DNA of 60,805 nt from Hofstenia miamia (GCA_004352715.1 SCFE01000048.1:1227213-1288017); one strand, 5' to 3'. Shown: positions 1-12,925, counted from the first letter of the stretch. The notes: generated by a model not told the origin, from the sequence alone. Translations and numbers: made by a program.

Positions 1-805
1 AGAATTTACAGTCAATAGCAGGTACGTTTTGGCAAGCACCGATCTCATGTAATGTGTAATGATTATCACTACCAATACAACATCCTTCCCTTCCACTTTT
101 GAGTCAAGTGAATCTTTGACGAGAATCAATAGAGCAAAACTGGTGAGGTTTTCTTATTCACTGGGTCGTCCTCTCCTGTATTCACTACTTGGACTGACAT
201 ATTCTTGAGCTTCATTCTCAATTTCCTTCCCTTTACAGTTATTTTCTCGGTATAATGTAGGAAGGTCTTCAGTTTGTAGAGGTATATCATCGAAGTCACT
301 AAAATATGTGGCATGCTTTGAAAATTCAGGATGGCTTCGTAAGTGAATCAAATGGCGTCTATTCCTTCGAATAATGCTATTATTTAACCGTATTATGTAA
401 GACCTGGGAGCTTTAGCTTTCCCAATTATTGTTCCAATTGCATTGCCTATTGATACAACACGAACCCTTGCTCATGGATTTAGTTCTGCTAAGTCACGTG
501 TTTGTCGATTGTAAGACTTTTCTTGTGATAATCTATATTTTCTTTAGTTTCTTTTAAATTCGGTTTGTGAAACTACTTTGGGCATGAGTGCAGTCCTTGT
601 CATAAGTACATTTGAAGGTAGACGCCGGCTAAGGAATAGTTGAGATGGCGAATGTGCAAGAAAGATAAAGGTGTGTTGTTGTAGTCCATCAATGCCATTC
701 TGTAGTCCCGTTTTTTCTTGAAAATCTTTTTGAATGTCTTACCTCCTCTCTCGGCCATTCCATTGGATTGTGGATAACGAGGACTACTGTATGATACAAT
801 AATAT
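1..805 (-). mobile_element. Ty3/gypsy-type retrotransposon fragment, integrase end (copy A)
   Basis: The reverse strand encodes the end of a retroelement polyprotein. Near 620-800 the reading matches the end of an integrase core: a YSSPRYPQSNGMAERG stretch, the usual (S/Y)-P-x-x-P-Q-S-N-G-x-A-E block around the third catalytic acid, followed by a Lys-rich helix (TFKKIFKKKRDYRMALMDYN). Toward position 1 a post-integrase tail is split over two frames. The fragment is cut by the window edge and by the gap at 806. Bases 1-418 recur at 1821-2238 with one visible difference (377 T, 2197 A). No LTR or primer-binding site is visible. The family assignment is established knowledge of gypsy integrases; the element is inferred to be dead because the tail is frameshifted. 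Confidence 0.75.
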
Positions 806-1805
806 NNNNNNNNNNNNNNNNNNNNNNNNNNNNNNNNNNNNNNNNNNNNNNNNNNNNNNNNNNNNNNNNNNNNNNNNNNNNNNNNNNNNNNNNNNNNNNN
901 NNNNNNNNNNNNNNNNNNNNNNNNNNNNNNNNNNNNNNNNNNNNNNNNNNNNNNNNNNNNNNNNNNNNNNNNNNNNNNNNNNNNNNNNNNNNNNNNNNNN
1001 NNNNNNNNNNNNNNNNNNNNNNNNNNNNNNNNNNNNNNNNNNNNNNNNNNNNNNNNNNNNNNNNNNNNNNNNNNNNNNNNNNNNNNNNNNNNNNNNNNNN
1101 NNNNNNNNNNNNNNNNNNNNNNNNNNNNNNNNNNNNNNNNNNNNNNNNNNNNNNNNNNNNNNNNNNNNNNNNNNNNNNNNNNNNNNNNNNNNNNNNNNNN
1201 NNNNNNNNNNNNNNNNNNNNNNNNNNNNNNNNNNNNNNNNNNNNNNNNNNNNNNNNNNNNNNNNNNNNNNNNNNNNNNNNNNNNNNNNNNNNNNNNNNNN
1301 NNNNNNNNNNNNNNNNNNNNNNNNNNNNNNNNNNNNNNNNNNNNNNNNNNNNNNNNNNNNNNNNNNNNNNNNNNNNNNNNNNNNNNNNNNNNNNNNNNNN
1401 NNNNNNNNNNNNNNNNNNNNNNNNNNNNNNNNNNNNNNNNNNNNNNNNNNNNNNNNNNNNNNNNNNNNNNNNNNNNNNNNNNNNNNNNNNNNNNNNNNNN
1501 NNNNNNNNNNNNNNNNNNNNNNNNNNNNNNNNNNNNNNNNNNNNNNNNNNNNNNNNNNNNNNNNNNNNNNNNNNNNNNNNNNNNNNNNNNNNNNNNNNNN
1601 NNNNNNNNNNNNNNNNNNNNNNNNNNNNNNNNNNNNNNNNNNNNNNNNNNNNNNNNNNNNNNNNNNNNNNNNNNNNNNNNNNNNNNNNNNNNNNNNNNNN
1701 NNNNNNNNNNNNNNNNNNNNNNNNNNNNNNNNNNNNNNNNNNNNNNNNNNNNNNNNNNNNNNNNNNNNNNNNNNNNNNNNNNNNNNNNNNNNNNNNNNNN
1801 NNNNN
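806..1805. other. Assembly gap, 1000 N
   Basis: Exactly 1000 N, so a placeholder of unknown true size. A short TA run follows it and a near-identical copy of bases 1-418 starts at 1821, so the gap probably sits in a collapsed or misjoined repeat. Confidence 0.95.
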
Positions 1806-1820
1806 TATATATATATAGAT

Positions 1821-2238
1821 AGAATTTACAGTCAATAGCAGGTACGTTTTGGCAAGCACCGATCTCATGTAATGTGTAATGATTATCACTACCAATACAA
1901 CATCCTTCCCTTCCACTTTTGAGTCAAGTGAATCTTTGACGAGAATCAATAGAGCAAAACTGGTGAGGTTTTCTTATTCACTGGGTCGTCCTCTCCTGTA
2001 TTCACTACTTGGACTGACATATTCTTGAGCTTCATTCTCAATTTCCTTCCCTTTACAGTTATTTTCTCGGTATAATGTAGGAAGGTCTTCAGTTTGTAGA
2101 GGTATATCATCGAAGTCACTAAAATATGTGGCATGCTTTGAAAATTCAGGATGGCTTCGTAAGTGAATCAAATGGCGTCTATTCCTTCGAATAATGCAAT
2201 TATTTAACCGTATTATGTAAGACCTGGGAGCTTTAGCT
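1821..2238 (-). repeat. Second copy of gypsy 3' segment (copy B)
   Basis: Matches 1-418 at a constant offset of 1820 with one base difference seen (2197). It then switches abruptly at 2238 to a diverged copy of the same element. Such identity beside a gap suggests an assembly duplicate or very recent insertion rather than an old paralogue. Confidence 0.85.
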
Positions 2239-2402
2239 ACGGCATCCGAAAAACTGGGGAGGTTTTCTTACCTACTGGGCTCGTCTTCTCCTGTATTCAG
2301 TGCTTGGGCTGACATATTCTTGAGCTTTATCCTCAATTTCTTTCTCTTTACAGTTATCTTCTCATTCTAAAATGTAGGAAGGTCTTCAGTATGTAGAGGT
2401 AT
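2239..2402 (-). mobile_element. Diverged gypsy copy C, first part (interrupted)
   Basis: Aligns by eye with 140-310 of copy A (the stretch including ctgtattca, gacatattcttgagctt and gtaggaaggtcttcag) with many substitutions. It stops at the hAT-like element at 2411 and resumes at 4449, where the bases after the target duplication continue the same alignment. Confidence 0.75.
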
Positions 2403-2970
2403 ATCATCAATAGGGATGTGCCTGAATCCGGTATCCGCATACGGTGTCCGGTAAAATCGGCAATTTCACAACCGGATCGAATACCCGGTATCCGGTAAAA
2501 TTTAACTTGTTTGCCGATTTTACCGGATAACATATTCTGAGATAAAGCTTGATTTAATAATTGAATTTTCAAAGAAAAACTATATTTTATCCCTGATAAA
2601 ATGTTGTCATGCAACAAACCAAGTTCCTCTGATATATCAGGACGTAGTTTATTTAATATTCGTCAAAATATTTATTTATTTTCATCCGTAACAGGTCGAT
2701 ATTAATTGAGGAATGAGGTTGTTTTTCACTAATAATTAGAGCAAGCAAAGTCATATTTTTTTGGCTGGTCTATTTTGCAGTCTGCTTAAAATTAGATGGT
2801 TTTCAGACCTGAAGTGCAGGTTAGTAGGAAGTTATAAAGTCATAAAATCACATATTTTTGTTTTTTGTAAATGCTGCAATATTTGTGACGTATAATATTT
2901 TGTCATAGTTTCATTAATTTAAAAAAAAATTAAAAATTAATTCTGGATTTAATTCATTTGATGTAAAAGG

Positions 2971-3034
2971 ATATATATATATATATATATACTATATATA
3001 TTATGTATATATATATATATAATATATATATTCA
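2971..3034. repeat. (TA)n microsatellite
   Basis: About 64 bp of alternating TA with a few interruptions, inside the hAT-like element. Confidence 0.9.
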
Positions 3035-3802
3035 TTTTTCAATTAATGTATTTCATGGCCCAACCCCAGAGAAGGTTAATTACTAGCTAATTCTTGACCT
3101 GACCCGGCCCAGTGGCCGACGCGTTTCTAGAATTTTCCATATGTATGCTTGCAGCTTGAAAATATTAAAAGAACTTTATACATTATTTCATGGATTTTGC
3201 AAGACACACCTTTTGCAGAATTGTACCATATATATGAGAGTTGAAAATCTAATGCTTCAATTAAGGCTGCTATCATAAAATATCAAAGTTGTTCAATGTT
3301 TGAATGAGTTGAAATTCCACCAGATGCTGTTATTACTCCCATCCTTGATCTTGGAAATGATACCTGTGAAATAAACGCCTATATCAGATCAGATTAGAAA
3401 ATAATTGTTTTGCTGCTATAATGGTAGGAAGGGGTGATGGACATTTAAAGCAACATCGGCTGCAGTTGAGAAAATTATCTCTATATTGAGAAAACTTCTT
3501 GGCATATAAAGGAAATCTTAACCACAATAATATATGGTAATGTATTTGCTGTTATAATAATTTAGTGAAGTAGTTGCTTTAAAAAGTTGACTTTTTATTA
3601 TGTAAGAGATTTTGTATATGTTTTTTTCCTTGTTTACAGTAATAGAAAAACGTTTTATATTGCTTAAATCATTTTGAAAAATGAATGGTCAAATTTAGGG
3701 CATATTTAGCTAACTTTTTCATATTTTCGTAATAAAAATAAGGTCATATTTTGTTTTTTTAAAGTCATATTTCTTGTTTCACTACTAATAATATATTATC
3801 CG

Positions 3803-4373
3803 CAGACTTGTCAACGAGCCAAGCCTCTAACGAGCCGCGCAGGGCCGAGCTTGAGCACAGTATTTGATATACAACGAGCCCAAAACGAGCCTATTTTAGG
3901 CAAAGCAAGTTTATAGTTCTGCTTGTTAATTTGATTATGGAGATTTTTCTTATTTTTTGCAGTCAGTATGCCTTTCCTATAATCTTATTTAAGAAATGTT
4001 TATTAAATAATAGGAAGAGCTATGTAAAAAATTNTTGAGCACAGTATTTGATATACAACGAGCCGGAAACGAGCCTATTTTAGGTAAAGCAAGTTCATAG
4101 TTCTGCTTGTTAATTTGATTATGGAGATTTTTCTTATTTTTTGCAGTCAGTATGCCTTTCCTATAATCTTATTTAAGAAATGTTTATTAAATAATAGGAA
4201 GAGCTATGTAAAAAATTCTTTGTGCACAATATTTTTAAAAAAATACCGAGATAAAACGAGCCTCGTTCAAAGATTTTATGTGGCGAGCCGAGCTGAGCCG
4301 AACTTACACAGAATTTAAACGAGCTGAGCCGATCCGAGTCGAGCTTGGAAATGTAGGCTCGTTGACAAGTCTA
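3803..4373. mobile_element. hAT-like MITE, copy 1 (CAGACTTGTCAACGAGCC ends)
   Basis: Terminal inverted repeats CAGACTTGTCAACGAGCC (3803-3820) and its complement at 4356-4373, with the last base changed to A. Perfect 8-bp duplication ATTATCCG at 3795-3802 and 4374-4381. The interior is rich in short direct and inverted CGAGC/GAGCC motifs near both ends and has no coding potential. A 183-bp stretch, 3851-4033, repeats at 4035-4217 after a single N, so the real length is probably nearer 387 bp, close to the second copy at 52833-53198. Size, TSD and lack of a transposase fit a hAT-derived MITE. Confidence 0.88.
4035..4217. repeat. Local repeat of 3851-4033 after single N
   Basis: Offset 184 with a handful of base differences (such as cccaaaacgag versus ccggaaacgag). 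The junction is the single N at 4034. Best read as two alleles or overlapping contigs placed in tandem by the assembler. Confidence 0.8.
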
Positions 4374-4448
4374 ATTATCCGGTATCCGGAAGTCAAAATA
4401 TCCGGAATTATCGGGTATATTCAATTTACTATCCGGATCCCACCGCTA

Positions 4449-6131
4449 ATCATCAAAGTGACTAAAATAGGTGGCATGCTTTGAAAATTCAAGGTGGTTT
4501 CACAAATGAATCAAATGGCGTCTAATTCCTTGAATAATACTATTATTTATTCATATCATGTAAGACCTGGTAGCTCTAGCTTTCCCAATTATTGTTTCAA
4601 TTTCAATGCCTAATGATATAACACAGACCTTTGCCGCTGGACTCAGTTCTTGTAATTTACATGTTTGTCAGCTGTAAGATTTTTCTTGTGATAATCTATA
4701 TTTTCTTTTGTTTCATTTATGTTCAGTTTGGAAAGGTACTTTTTGTATGAGTGCACTCCTTGTCATAAGTACATTTGAACCTAGGCGCCAGCTAAAGAAT
4801 AGTTGAGAGGGCAAATATGCACAGAAGGGCGTGTTGATTTAGTCCATAAATGCCATTCTGTAGTCGCGATTTTTCTTGAAAATCTTTTTGAATGTTCTAA
4901 CTCCTCCCTTGGCCACTCCATTGGATTTTGAATAATGAGGACTGCTGTATGATGCAATGATATCAAATCCTAAATTCAGCAGAACCAAAGGTATTGTTGT
5001 CTGTGACAATCTCGTGTGGAATTCCATGTTATGAAAAAATATCTTCTAATTTTCCAATTACTGCACTTGCACTTTTTTCATGTATCCAATAACTTTGCAG
5101 ATATTTTGAGTGCTAGTCAACATACAAAAGAAATGTTTTTTATGAAACTTCTGCAATATCAATCGCAATTGGTGGTCTTTCATGTTGTATTAGTGGTTCC
5201 TTCTCATTTTGATCTTAGTGCATTTTATACGTAGAGCATTTTGTTATGAAAGTTTCTATATCAGTAGACATTCGCAGCCACCATATAAACTGCCTTGCAA
5301 ACTTCTTCGTTTTTATTATACCCATGTGTGCTCCATTTACAGCTTTAATAACTTGTTGGTGGCACGGTATTGGTATATAGACACTGCAGCCACGCATGAA
5401 GATGTTGTTCATTTGAGGTCATATTGTTCTAATATACCTCATCACAATAATTGAATCACAATCATTTGAAAATTCTTTGTGAATAACTTGAGATTAAGAT
5501 TTCCCGATGTATTAATGGAATGTACAGATATCTGTAATTTTTTCTCAAGATCGCTTGTTTCTTTGGGAGGCAATTTATATCTTAATAGTGTGTCAGCAAG
5601 AAATATCCGTTTTCCTGGTATATATTGGATTTGCAGTGACAGGTACTTTTGGAGTACTACAAAATCGTTGATGATGGCTTGTGTTGCAAACTCTCACGCG
5701 GTTTATGGTCTGATTCAATGGTTACAAATCTTCTGTATGGGTATTAATGGAAATTGTACATGCATAGGTAATAGCTAACAATTCATTTTCTATTTGCAAG
5801 CAGTTTTCTTCAGTCATTGTCATTGATCTCACTGCATAGGCTAATGGTCTATTTTTCCTGGATTAGACATGCTCCAATAGCTGACATTGATGCATCAGTT
5901 TATAAGGTCTGACGCTAGATGTTCAATCAAGTGATTAATGGCAATCTCCTTTAGTTGAACCCATGAAAAAGGTGAACCCTTCGTTAACAAGTCTCTTAAT
6001 AAAGTAGTTATTTCTGCGCAATTTCGCATAAATTCAGATAGATAGTTGATCCTACACAAAAGAGCTTGCTTGTCACTTGGTTTTGCGTACTTCTTGATCA
6101 CTTCAATCTTATTTATTGTAAACTGATGCAA
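4449..6131 (-). pseudogene. Degenerate gypsy pol (copy C): RNase H, integrase
   Basis: Reverse-strand remnant of a gypsy-type pol, read from 6131 down to 4449. At 6131-5895 is the reverse transcriptase to RNase H connection (KPSDKQALL, then INYLSEF, then ITTLLRDLL). RNase H follows in broken frames (about 5780-5480). At 5412-5215 is the integrase zinc-binding region, containing a GAHMGIIKTKKFARQFIWW block and then C-S-T-Y where Cys-x2-Cys is expected, so the second Cys is lost. At 5027-4790 is the end of the integrase core (SYSSPHYSKSNG). The frame shifts repeatedly and contains stops, so this is a fossil. The closest family by pattern is the K02A2.6-like gypsy group; that is recognition from memory, not a search. 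Confidence 0.82.
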
Positions 6132-6138
6132 AATATGA

Positions 6139-6312
6139 GTTCAACAGTTCCTACTTGGAAGAGGAAGAATCAGCTATATTAGATTCATTGAAGCTGGAAG
6201 TCCTGATGACAGAGACAAAGATCTTAGGAGGATGCCAAGAACTGCTATTAAAACAGCTTCACGCATTTCAAAACTCGATCAATATCGAATTGTTATTTAT
6301 GCTGGATTCTGA
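6139..6312 (+). other. Open coding-like patch of 57 codons, unrecognised
   Basis: A stop-to-stop frame next to the end of the gypsy remnant with protein-like composition (ISYIRFIEAGSPDDRDKDLR followed by RMPRTAIKTASRI). It has no start Met in good context and no clear splice sites. It could be an exon relic or part of an unrecognised repeat; I assign no function. Confidence 0.25.
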
Positions 6313-9300
6313 AATTCGCTTGACCATCTTATGCAAAACTTATAAATTATCCTCATAAAACACTCTTAAACCATGATGTTGCCGAGATCAGATATCCACA
6401 TTTTTGATGAATAGCTGATTAAAGATATATCATTGCAGCAGAATTTCTGATCATGATAAATACGCTGAAATTACCTTGCCGATTATCCCATTAGTTTGTA
6501 AAAGTATTTAACTTTTTTTGATTTAATAAATGAAGTGTTTTTTCTTATTACTGATTGCACATTGAAAAATATCTTGTAAATTTATAAATTTGTTGATAAT
6601 ATTTAATCATTATAATGTCGATTTTGTAAATTATATAACTAGTTCATGTAAATGTTGATTTGTAATTTTATTACTTTTGTGAAGTATTTTGGGCATGCGC
6701 ACTGAAAATATAATTCATAAAATGATGTGTGCTCCCTGCCATTATGAAGTAATCACAATACGTAACATAATTATCAAAAAAAATTTAACTTAAGAAAATT
6801 AAATATCTAAAAATAACAGAATTAAGGAGCATTATGTAATAGAAAAGCATGACACAATTCAAATACATAGTTAATGGAATTCGAATAGGTCGTGCATCTC
6901 TGTATAGAAAGAATATCAATAAGCGGTTGCCACTCATTTGCAGTTAAGTTACAAAATAAGTATTGTAAGAACTGTTCTAACTTACGTAAATTGTTTCTGA
7001 ATTATAGTAAGGTTGCAAACTTTAATAGGTTTTTTAATAAGTTGAATTAAAGTGACAATATACCTTAGGTATTAATCTGATTCTTGAAATATTTCGAGTG
7101 TCTTAAAATTAGCTGAATAGAGTAAGTTATTGTAAAATAAGGTTTATTAAACTTAAATTTTAACAGATTAAAAATATTTTTGAAAACCCCAGTAAATTTC
7201 CATTGGGAAAGAAGTTTTCTTAAATGATTTTTTGGCCTCACAACATTATTTTCTTTCTTAGAAATTAATCAGTGAATTTTTTTATATTTCATTTTTGAAA
7301 TTTTACTGTAAGCTTCACTTAGTTGTTTCTTCTATTGATCATAATTACCACATGAATTCCAAAAACACATAAATTTGTAAATGTTCAAATCACACATTAA
7401 ATTAGCTTTAGAGAACACTTGGCTTGTCGAAGCAATTGAAAGAAATGTTTTCAGAACATATATATATATATATATACTCTAATAAAATTTGTTTTGATTT
7501 TCAGTACAATGGTTTTTCTTGAATGAATTAATTGCAAAACGATTCCATTCCTCAAATTATTGGGTTTATTAATTATTTAAAAGCATTTGCTGCTCCAATT
7601 TCTTTATATAATAAAGAGGAAGTCCTAACCTCTCTTCCATTTAATTATTATGGATTTTGAAAACGTTTGAATATTTAATTTTTTAATGGGAGCTAATAAA
7701 ATGTATGTTTTTGTGGATATAATAGAAATATAAATTTGGAGACCAAGAAGTCACATTCTAAAATAAAATACTTTATCACAATGCTTCTCTGGTGGCCTGT
7801 TCCCCAATGTACTTCAAAATCTTTATATTTATACGGACGTTTTCACCAAAGTGAATAGGATGTTGAAGCTTAGGAATTTTCAAGTTCAAATTTTAGCAAA
7901 TAATGCAAATTTTTCATAAAATTACTTAATGGACTTTAAAACCCTCACAATCATGTAAAAAACTGGTATTCAAATAAGATAATTTCAATAATTAATGAAA
8001 ACAACATTATCTTATGCGTTTTGCTTATGAAATATATTATTTTTACCGGAACTTCTTAGATTTGTATAACTACCCAGGTTATACCAGAAAAATATTTCTC
8101 ATACCCACCGTTACCAGCATAAGTATATTAACAAACTTCAAAAATTAATGAAAACAAAATTTACTCAAATGCTTTACCTTTGAAAATTAAAAATTTTAAA
8201 TGCTACTTAAAAATGTACGAGTGCTTGGTTGTACCCTCAAATCTGTACCCATACCTGTAAATTACCCATCACTAATCTATTAATGAGTTGTTTGTGTTTT
8301 GACAATTACTATTGTAAAATCAAATTCGATGAAATATCATAACACAAGAGGGCAACTGAAATGCAATAAACCGATTCTGTCTGCCGTGGTCATTCAACAA
8401 TGGTAAAAGTTTCAGAATGGAAAAAATGTAAGTATCAGCAATGTTGTGAATAGCCTTATTTGCAATTAGTAAAGCTTTGATATGCAAATTCCATACAATT
8501 TAATATTCTCAATTCCCTTAATAAGAAGCTTAATAAGAAGTTTCCATTTCAAATTTTGTGTAATGCGGATCTTTAACAACATCAACGTTATGGCTAGATT
8601 TCGCTTTTGCGTATTGATGTATTGCATACTATAATAATAAATAATATGGTTTCTAACTGGAACAAATAAGCTGAAGCTATTAAATTTTATTAACTTCGTA
8701 TATTGACAATTTTGTCTACAATAAGAAGGGTCTGTAAAAAAAGTTTACCAAAACACGAATTCGACACAATTTTTCTGGAAGTTTTTAATCTGAATTGAAT
8801 TTGTCGGCTTAAAATTTCTGATGCATTCGTTTAATATTATATAAATGTATCATATTTTCCAACATTTAAAAATCTGAAGCTCAACTAATATTTTGTTGAA
8901 CTGTACGAATTCCCATAAAAAATGACATCGAGTTTTGTTTTCATTTGGCTTAGAAGGGGATAATGGGACAGATAGCAGCATCTCATATTCAATGATAATA
9001 TATAAAAATTAATTGGTAATATTTCCCATACTTGTACAAAAGTATAATAAAAATTTTTAAAAAAGCAGCAAATAGATAAATTCATTATAATATAAAAATG
9101 ACAGGGCTGATTTTACATGTTAATTTAATAAACAAAATTTTCTTAAAAATCAATTATTGGAAAATTAATGGGCAATTTAGAAGTACATATGACGATGCAG
9201 AAATTTCAGTGTTTTTCATATCTAATTCTTCAAATATTTGTAGTTTGTAATTAAATTGACCATATGCCTTTAGTTTTGTATACTAAGACACTGAAAATGA

Positions 9301-9831
9301 TAACATTCTATCAAAAAGTAAGCACAATTAGCACATATTTTCTTGCATAACCACTGCACTGAGCAATTATATGCTTGGCAGATGGTAAGGTCGATGCAAC
9401 AAATTGAAAATTTCTACAACTAAGCATAGTGATCGAATTTACACAACTCATTTGCTCTGATTGGTCAATAATAATTGATCTCAAAACTAGTTTGTGTTTA
9501 TAAACTAACAAACAACTAGCTTTGCATGTGAAAAGTGTCGTACTGAGGGGCGTAATTGATGATTAATTACACGGATTATTTCAGGAAACACATATTAACG
9601 AAGGTATAAAAATATTGCAATAATAGCCATTAATCGTATCTTTAAAAATACATAAATATCAAATTTGAAAACGTGAAAACCATTGTTATCTTTCCATTAA
9701 TGGCGATTAATTTTTGCCACCATTATTTTTTAAGCAGCCCTGAATATAGCTACCGTAGAGCCATGACCTACTAAAAAAAGTAGTTCATGGTAGAGCCCAT
9801 AGAAAATGGTCTTTTACATTTCTCGGACGAT
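6313..9831. other. No gene seen; AT-rich intergenic DNA
   Basis: About 3.5 kb with only short chance frames. A TA run lies at 7459-7477. A near-perfect short hairpin lies at about 9762-9790 (CATGACCTACT, spacer, AGTAGTTCATG). I see no exon with matching splice sites and no RNA gene. Confidence 0.6.
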
Positions 9832-10458
9832 CAGTGGCGTACGTAAGGTTAGGTAAGAATGTCCCTCCTCCTTCAAGTTTTTTAAGATTGACTTTGGCTA
9901 AATTAAAAATATTTGTTAAAAATTCAAAATTTTTAAAAATTAAGATAAAATTTGTTTATTAAATCAAAATGACATAAAAGAAACCTAGGATCAATACGAA
10001 AATATTTGTGTACATCGAATCGACCATTCGCGGAAGCAATTGATTTGTAAGAGACGTCTTCGCCGGTATTAAACGCAATTTGCTAAACCTGTGCAGCACT
10101 TGTGGAATTCGAAAAGTTACTAGATTTGGCGTCTGAACTCAGATATTATCAGAGTAAGGACAAGCACTGTGTGTGATGATGCGTTCAATGCGATTTTGAA
10201 GAGATTATATTTTTGCATTAAGTGGGTAAACTTAGAAATGCGTAATCCACTGTACATTATAGCGTTAGCAATTTTTTCTGGCGAGTAGGGGCCAAATAGG
10301 TCTTATGCAGTAAACACGTGAAGAGCATGCATTAAATCGGTGAAATGCATTTGTTTCTAGGGCTATTTTTTCAATTTTGTACGGATTAATTTTGCTTTTA
10401 ATCACTCAACTGGTACCGACAAAGATACCCCCGTCTGAAAATCCTGCTTACGCTGCTG
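9832..10458. mobile_element. Candidate hAT-like MITE (CAGTGGCGTA... ends)
   Basis: The left end CAGTGGCGTACGTAAGG and the right end read inward, CAGCAGCGTAAGCAGG, are imperfect inverted repeats of a type common on hAT-like MITEs. The 8-bp flanks (CGGACGAT and AGCACGAC) do not match, so the boundaries or the element itself are uncertain. No coding sequence inside. Confidence 0.35.
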
Positions 10459-12630
10459 AGCACGACAATATAGAACTTCCTGAGCCAACAAAACACGAAA
10501 ATCCCAATATATCAAAAAACTAAATTTCATTTTCTCAAATCAGATGGGATTCATCTGGTAAAATTCAAAACCCGTTACAATGACGAGAATAGTATGTAAT
10601 TCCATGATTCTTAAATGAAGTTTTAGTAGAACCTTATACACAATGCCTTGAAATATCGGGTTTTACCAAAAACTGAGTATTTGTAGTGGAATTCAAAGCA
10701 CATCATACAGACAGGTCATCACCATGGAAGGTATTCACAAACGCAATGTTTATAGTAAGCGCCTCCTTATTTCCTAACGGATCAAAAAAATACTGAATTT
10801 ATTACACCAATATATAAAATATTCATTGTATGTCATATCAATACGAATAATTATTTTTAACGCATTAGAAAAGTATAAAGTAACCTTTGAAGACTTTTTT
10901 CAATTCAAGATTTTAAGTTTTAAGAAAGTGGGGGTAACTCAAAATTTGCTTGTGTATTATCAATTTGTAAATACTGAAATGTAGAAAATAAATTGGACGA
11001 ATAGAAAATGAATTTTCTCTTGAAACATGAAAGTAAAAAAACCGTCAAAATATTATAATTGTTGATTTTAAATTAACAAATTAAACAACAAATAATTAGA
11101 GGAGAAAACGTATTAACAAATTAATTTGTAAATAGTTTATTGATATTAAGATAGACATTTTGTAAAACAGAAGTGTGTAGCAATAAATTGACAATTCTCC
11201 GTTAGTAGAATTAAATTATTTCCCTTCATTAATGTAAAGAATGAAATATTTCTATCGAGAAAACCAATTAACGATTTAATTGAAAGTAGTAAAATCCTAT
11301 ACAGAGGGGAACTTGTGACGAACTCTCTCTGAAATAAAATAAATCCTCTTCGGAACCGAGTTCTATAGAAAATATACTTTGTGGTTGCGCACTGCCGAAA
11401 ATACTTAAATTTATTACCATAGATTGAGGAAAATATATTAGGCGGTGGTTGCTTAAAATTAACTACTTCAATAAATTATTTAGTAAAAATAATATCTTAT
11501 TAAAAATAAATCCATTTTCAATGTCAAGCAATTTCTAATGAGATAATTTTATACTTTCTAAAGTTTGAATACACAATGTCATTGTTGTTAATTATTTCAA
11601 AAACCACGTTTTCTATTTCTAACGATTAAATATTACACATCAGGCATCTTAATTTTAAGCTTTGATGCCGTATGTATATATTTATTACATTTTTGAGAAA
11701 TCTGCTTATAGAATTATTTTTAAACACATAACGCTGGAAATACTTCATTTATTTGAACATTTTATCAAAAGAATGCAATATAATACAATACAATGCAATA
11801 TTACTTCTGTGAACAAAAATAAATTTCTTAAAATTTTGTAATAATTTCCCAAGAAATTGCGTTATTACAAAATTATTTTTGCACTGCAAATAAATTTGGA
11901 AGTAGAAACATTCAAGACATATCTTAAATTAAGTGTGCTTGAAATATTTACTGTGATTTTTAATACAATCACGTAATTATTAATTAGAAAAACTAAGTGA
12001 TCTTGAACACTTCATTAAAATTGAAGTCAAAAATAATTTATTGGAATAATATAAATAACTTGGTGCTCATTCTATGCCAATTCTCTAAAAGAGATTATCA
12101 TATGATATCAGCACTTGCAAGAGAGCTTGCTTAACTATTTCCTAAATTTTATAAATTATCACTGATTTTAGAAATTGGATACACTTTATTTAAAAATTAC
12201 TACATTGCAATTATCACTTTGCTCCATAGTTGAATTCTAAATTGAAACCTTAAACTGAGTTAAATTACTCTTAATCCTAATATATTTTAATCCATTGTTT
12301 TATTATATAATATATTAAGACATATAAACAAAGTAATTATATAAAAGGTATCAAAAAATTAAAAAGCTGCTTCCTTAGAAAATGAATTCCCACTCTAACT
12401 CATTAAATTTAAAGCTGATGGCATTCCTTATATGTTGCTAGCAGAAAATATATGAATTTTGGTTGGTTTTTACTTCAAAGTATTTGAAATTTCATAAATA
12501 TTAAGGGATTCCTTAATAGGTCTAACAAACATGTATTCAAGTAGCTTCTTCATCAATATTTTTGACAAAGTTTTGCATGGTTAATCAAGTGAGATGTTAT
12601 GATTAGATTAATATATTTAATTAGCTTAAG
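10459..12630. other. No gene seen; AT-rich intergenic DNA
   Basis: About 2.2 kb of AT-rich sequence with short homopolymer runs and no frame, splice-bounded exon or repeat I can support. Confidence 0.6.
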
Positions 12631-12651
12631 CCTCTACAATATTATATATAT

Positions 12652-12715
<64 letters not shown>

Positions 12716-12722
12716 GTAGAGG
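12631..12722. repeat. 92-bp palindrome around a (TA)n core
   Basis: CCTCTACAATAT at 12631-12642 is exactly complementary to ATATTGTAGAGG at 12711-12722, and the sequence between is almost pure TA with a TACATGTA near the left. The whole block can fold into one long hairpin. The non-TA arms make it more than a plain microsatellite. Confidence 0.85.
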
Positions 12723-12925
12723 GGAAAAGTAACCTGTCCAATGCATGTTTTATGCTATTTCCTGGAAACTTTGTAAAATTCCTGGAGTTCCCAATTTTTT
12801 CTTCGAATTTACAACAGATTCATTTTGCTAATCAAATTCACACAACTTTAGATTTACACGCAATACATTTTCACTGAAAAAGCACTATCATTATAGTTTG
12901 AAATATGGTCTATGGTAGTGAAATT

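Larger units (their letters stand above)
2411..4448. mobile_element. hAT-like DNA transposon, non-autonomous, 2.04 kb
   Basis: Inserted in gypsy copy C. Both flanks carry the same 8 bp, ATCATCAA (2403-2410 and 4449-4456). The ends begin TAGGGATGTG and, reading inward from the right, TAGCGGTGGG, matching the hAT terminal pattern YARNG. GGTATCCGGTAAAA-type repeats lie inside each end (2418-2530, 4378-4440). No reading frame resembling a hAT transposase or its BED finger is visible, so it is probably non-autonomous. A smaller element is inserted at 3803-4373. TSD length and terminal pattern are seen directly; superfamily assignment follows from known hAT properties. Confidence 0.8.
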
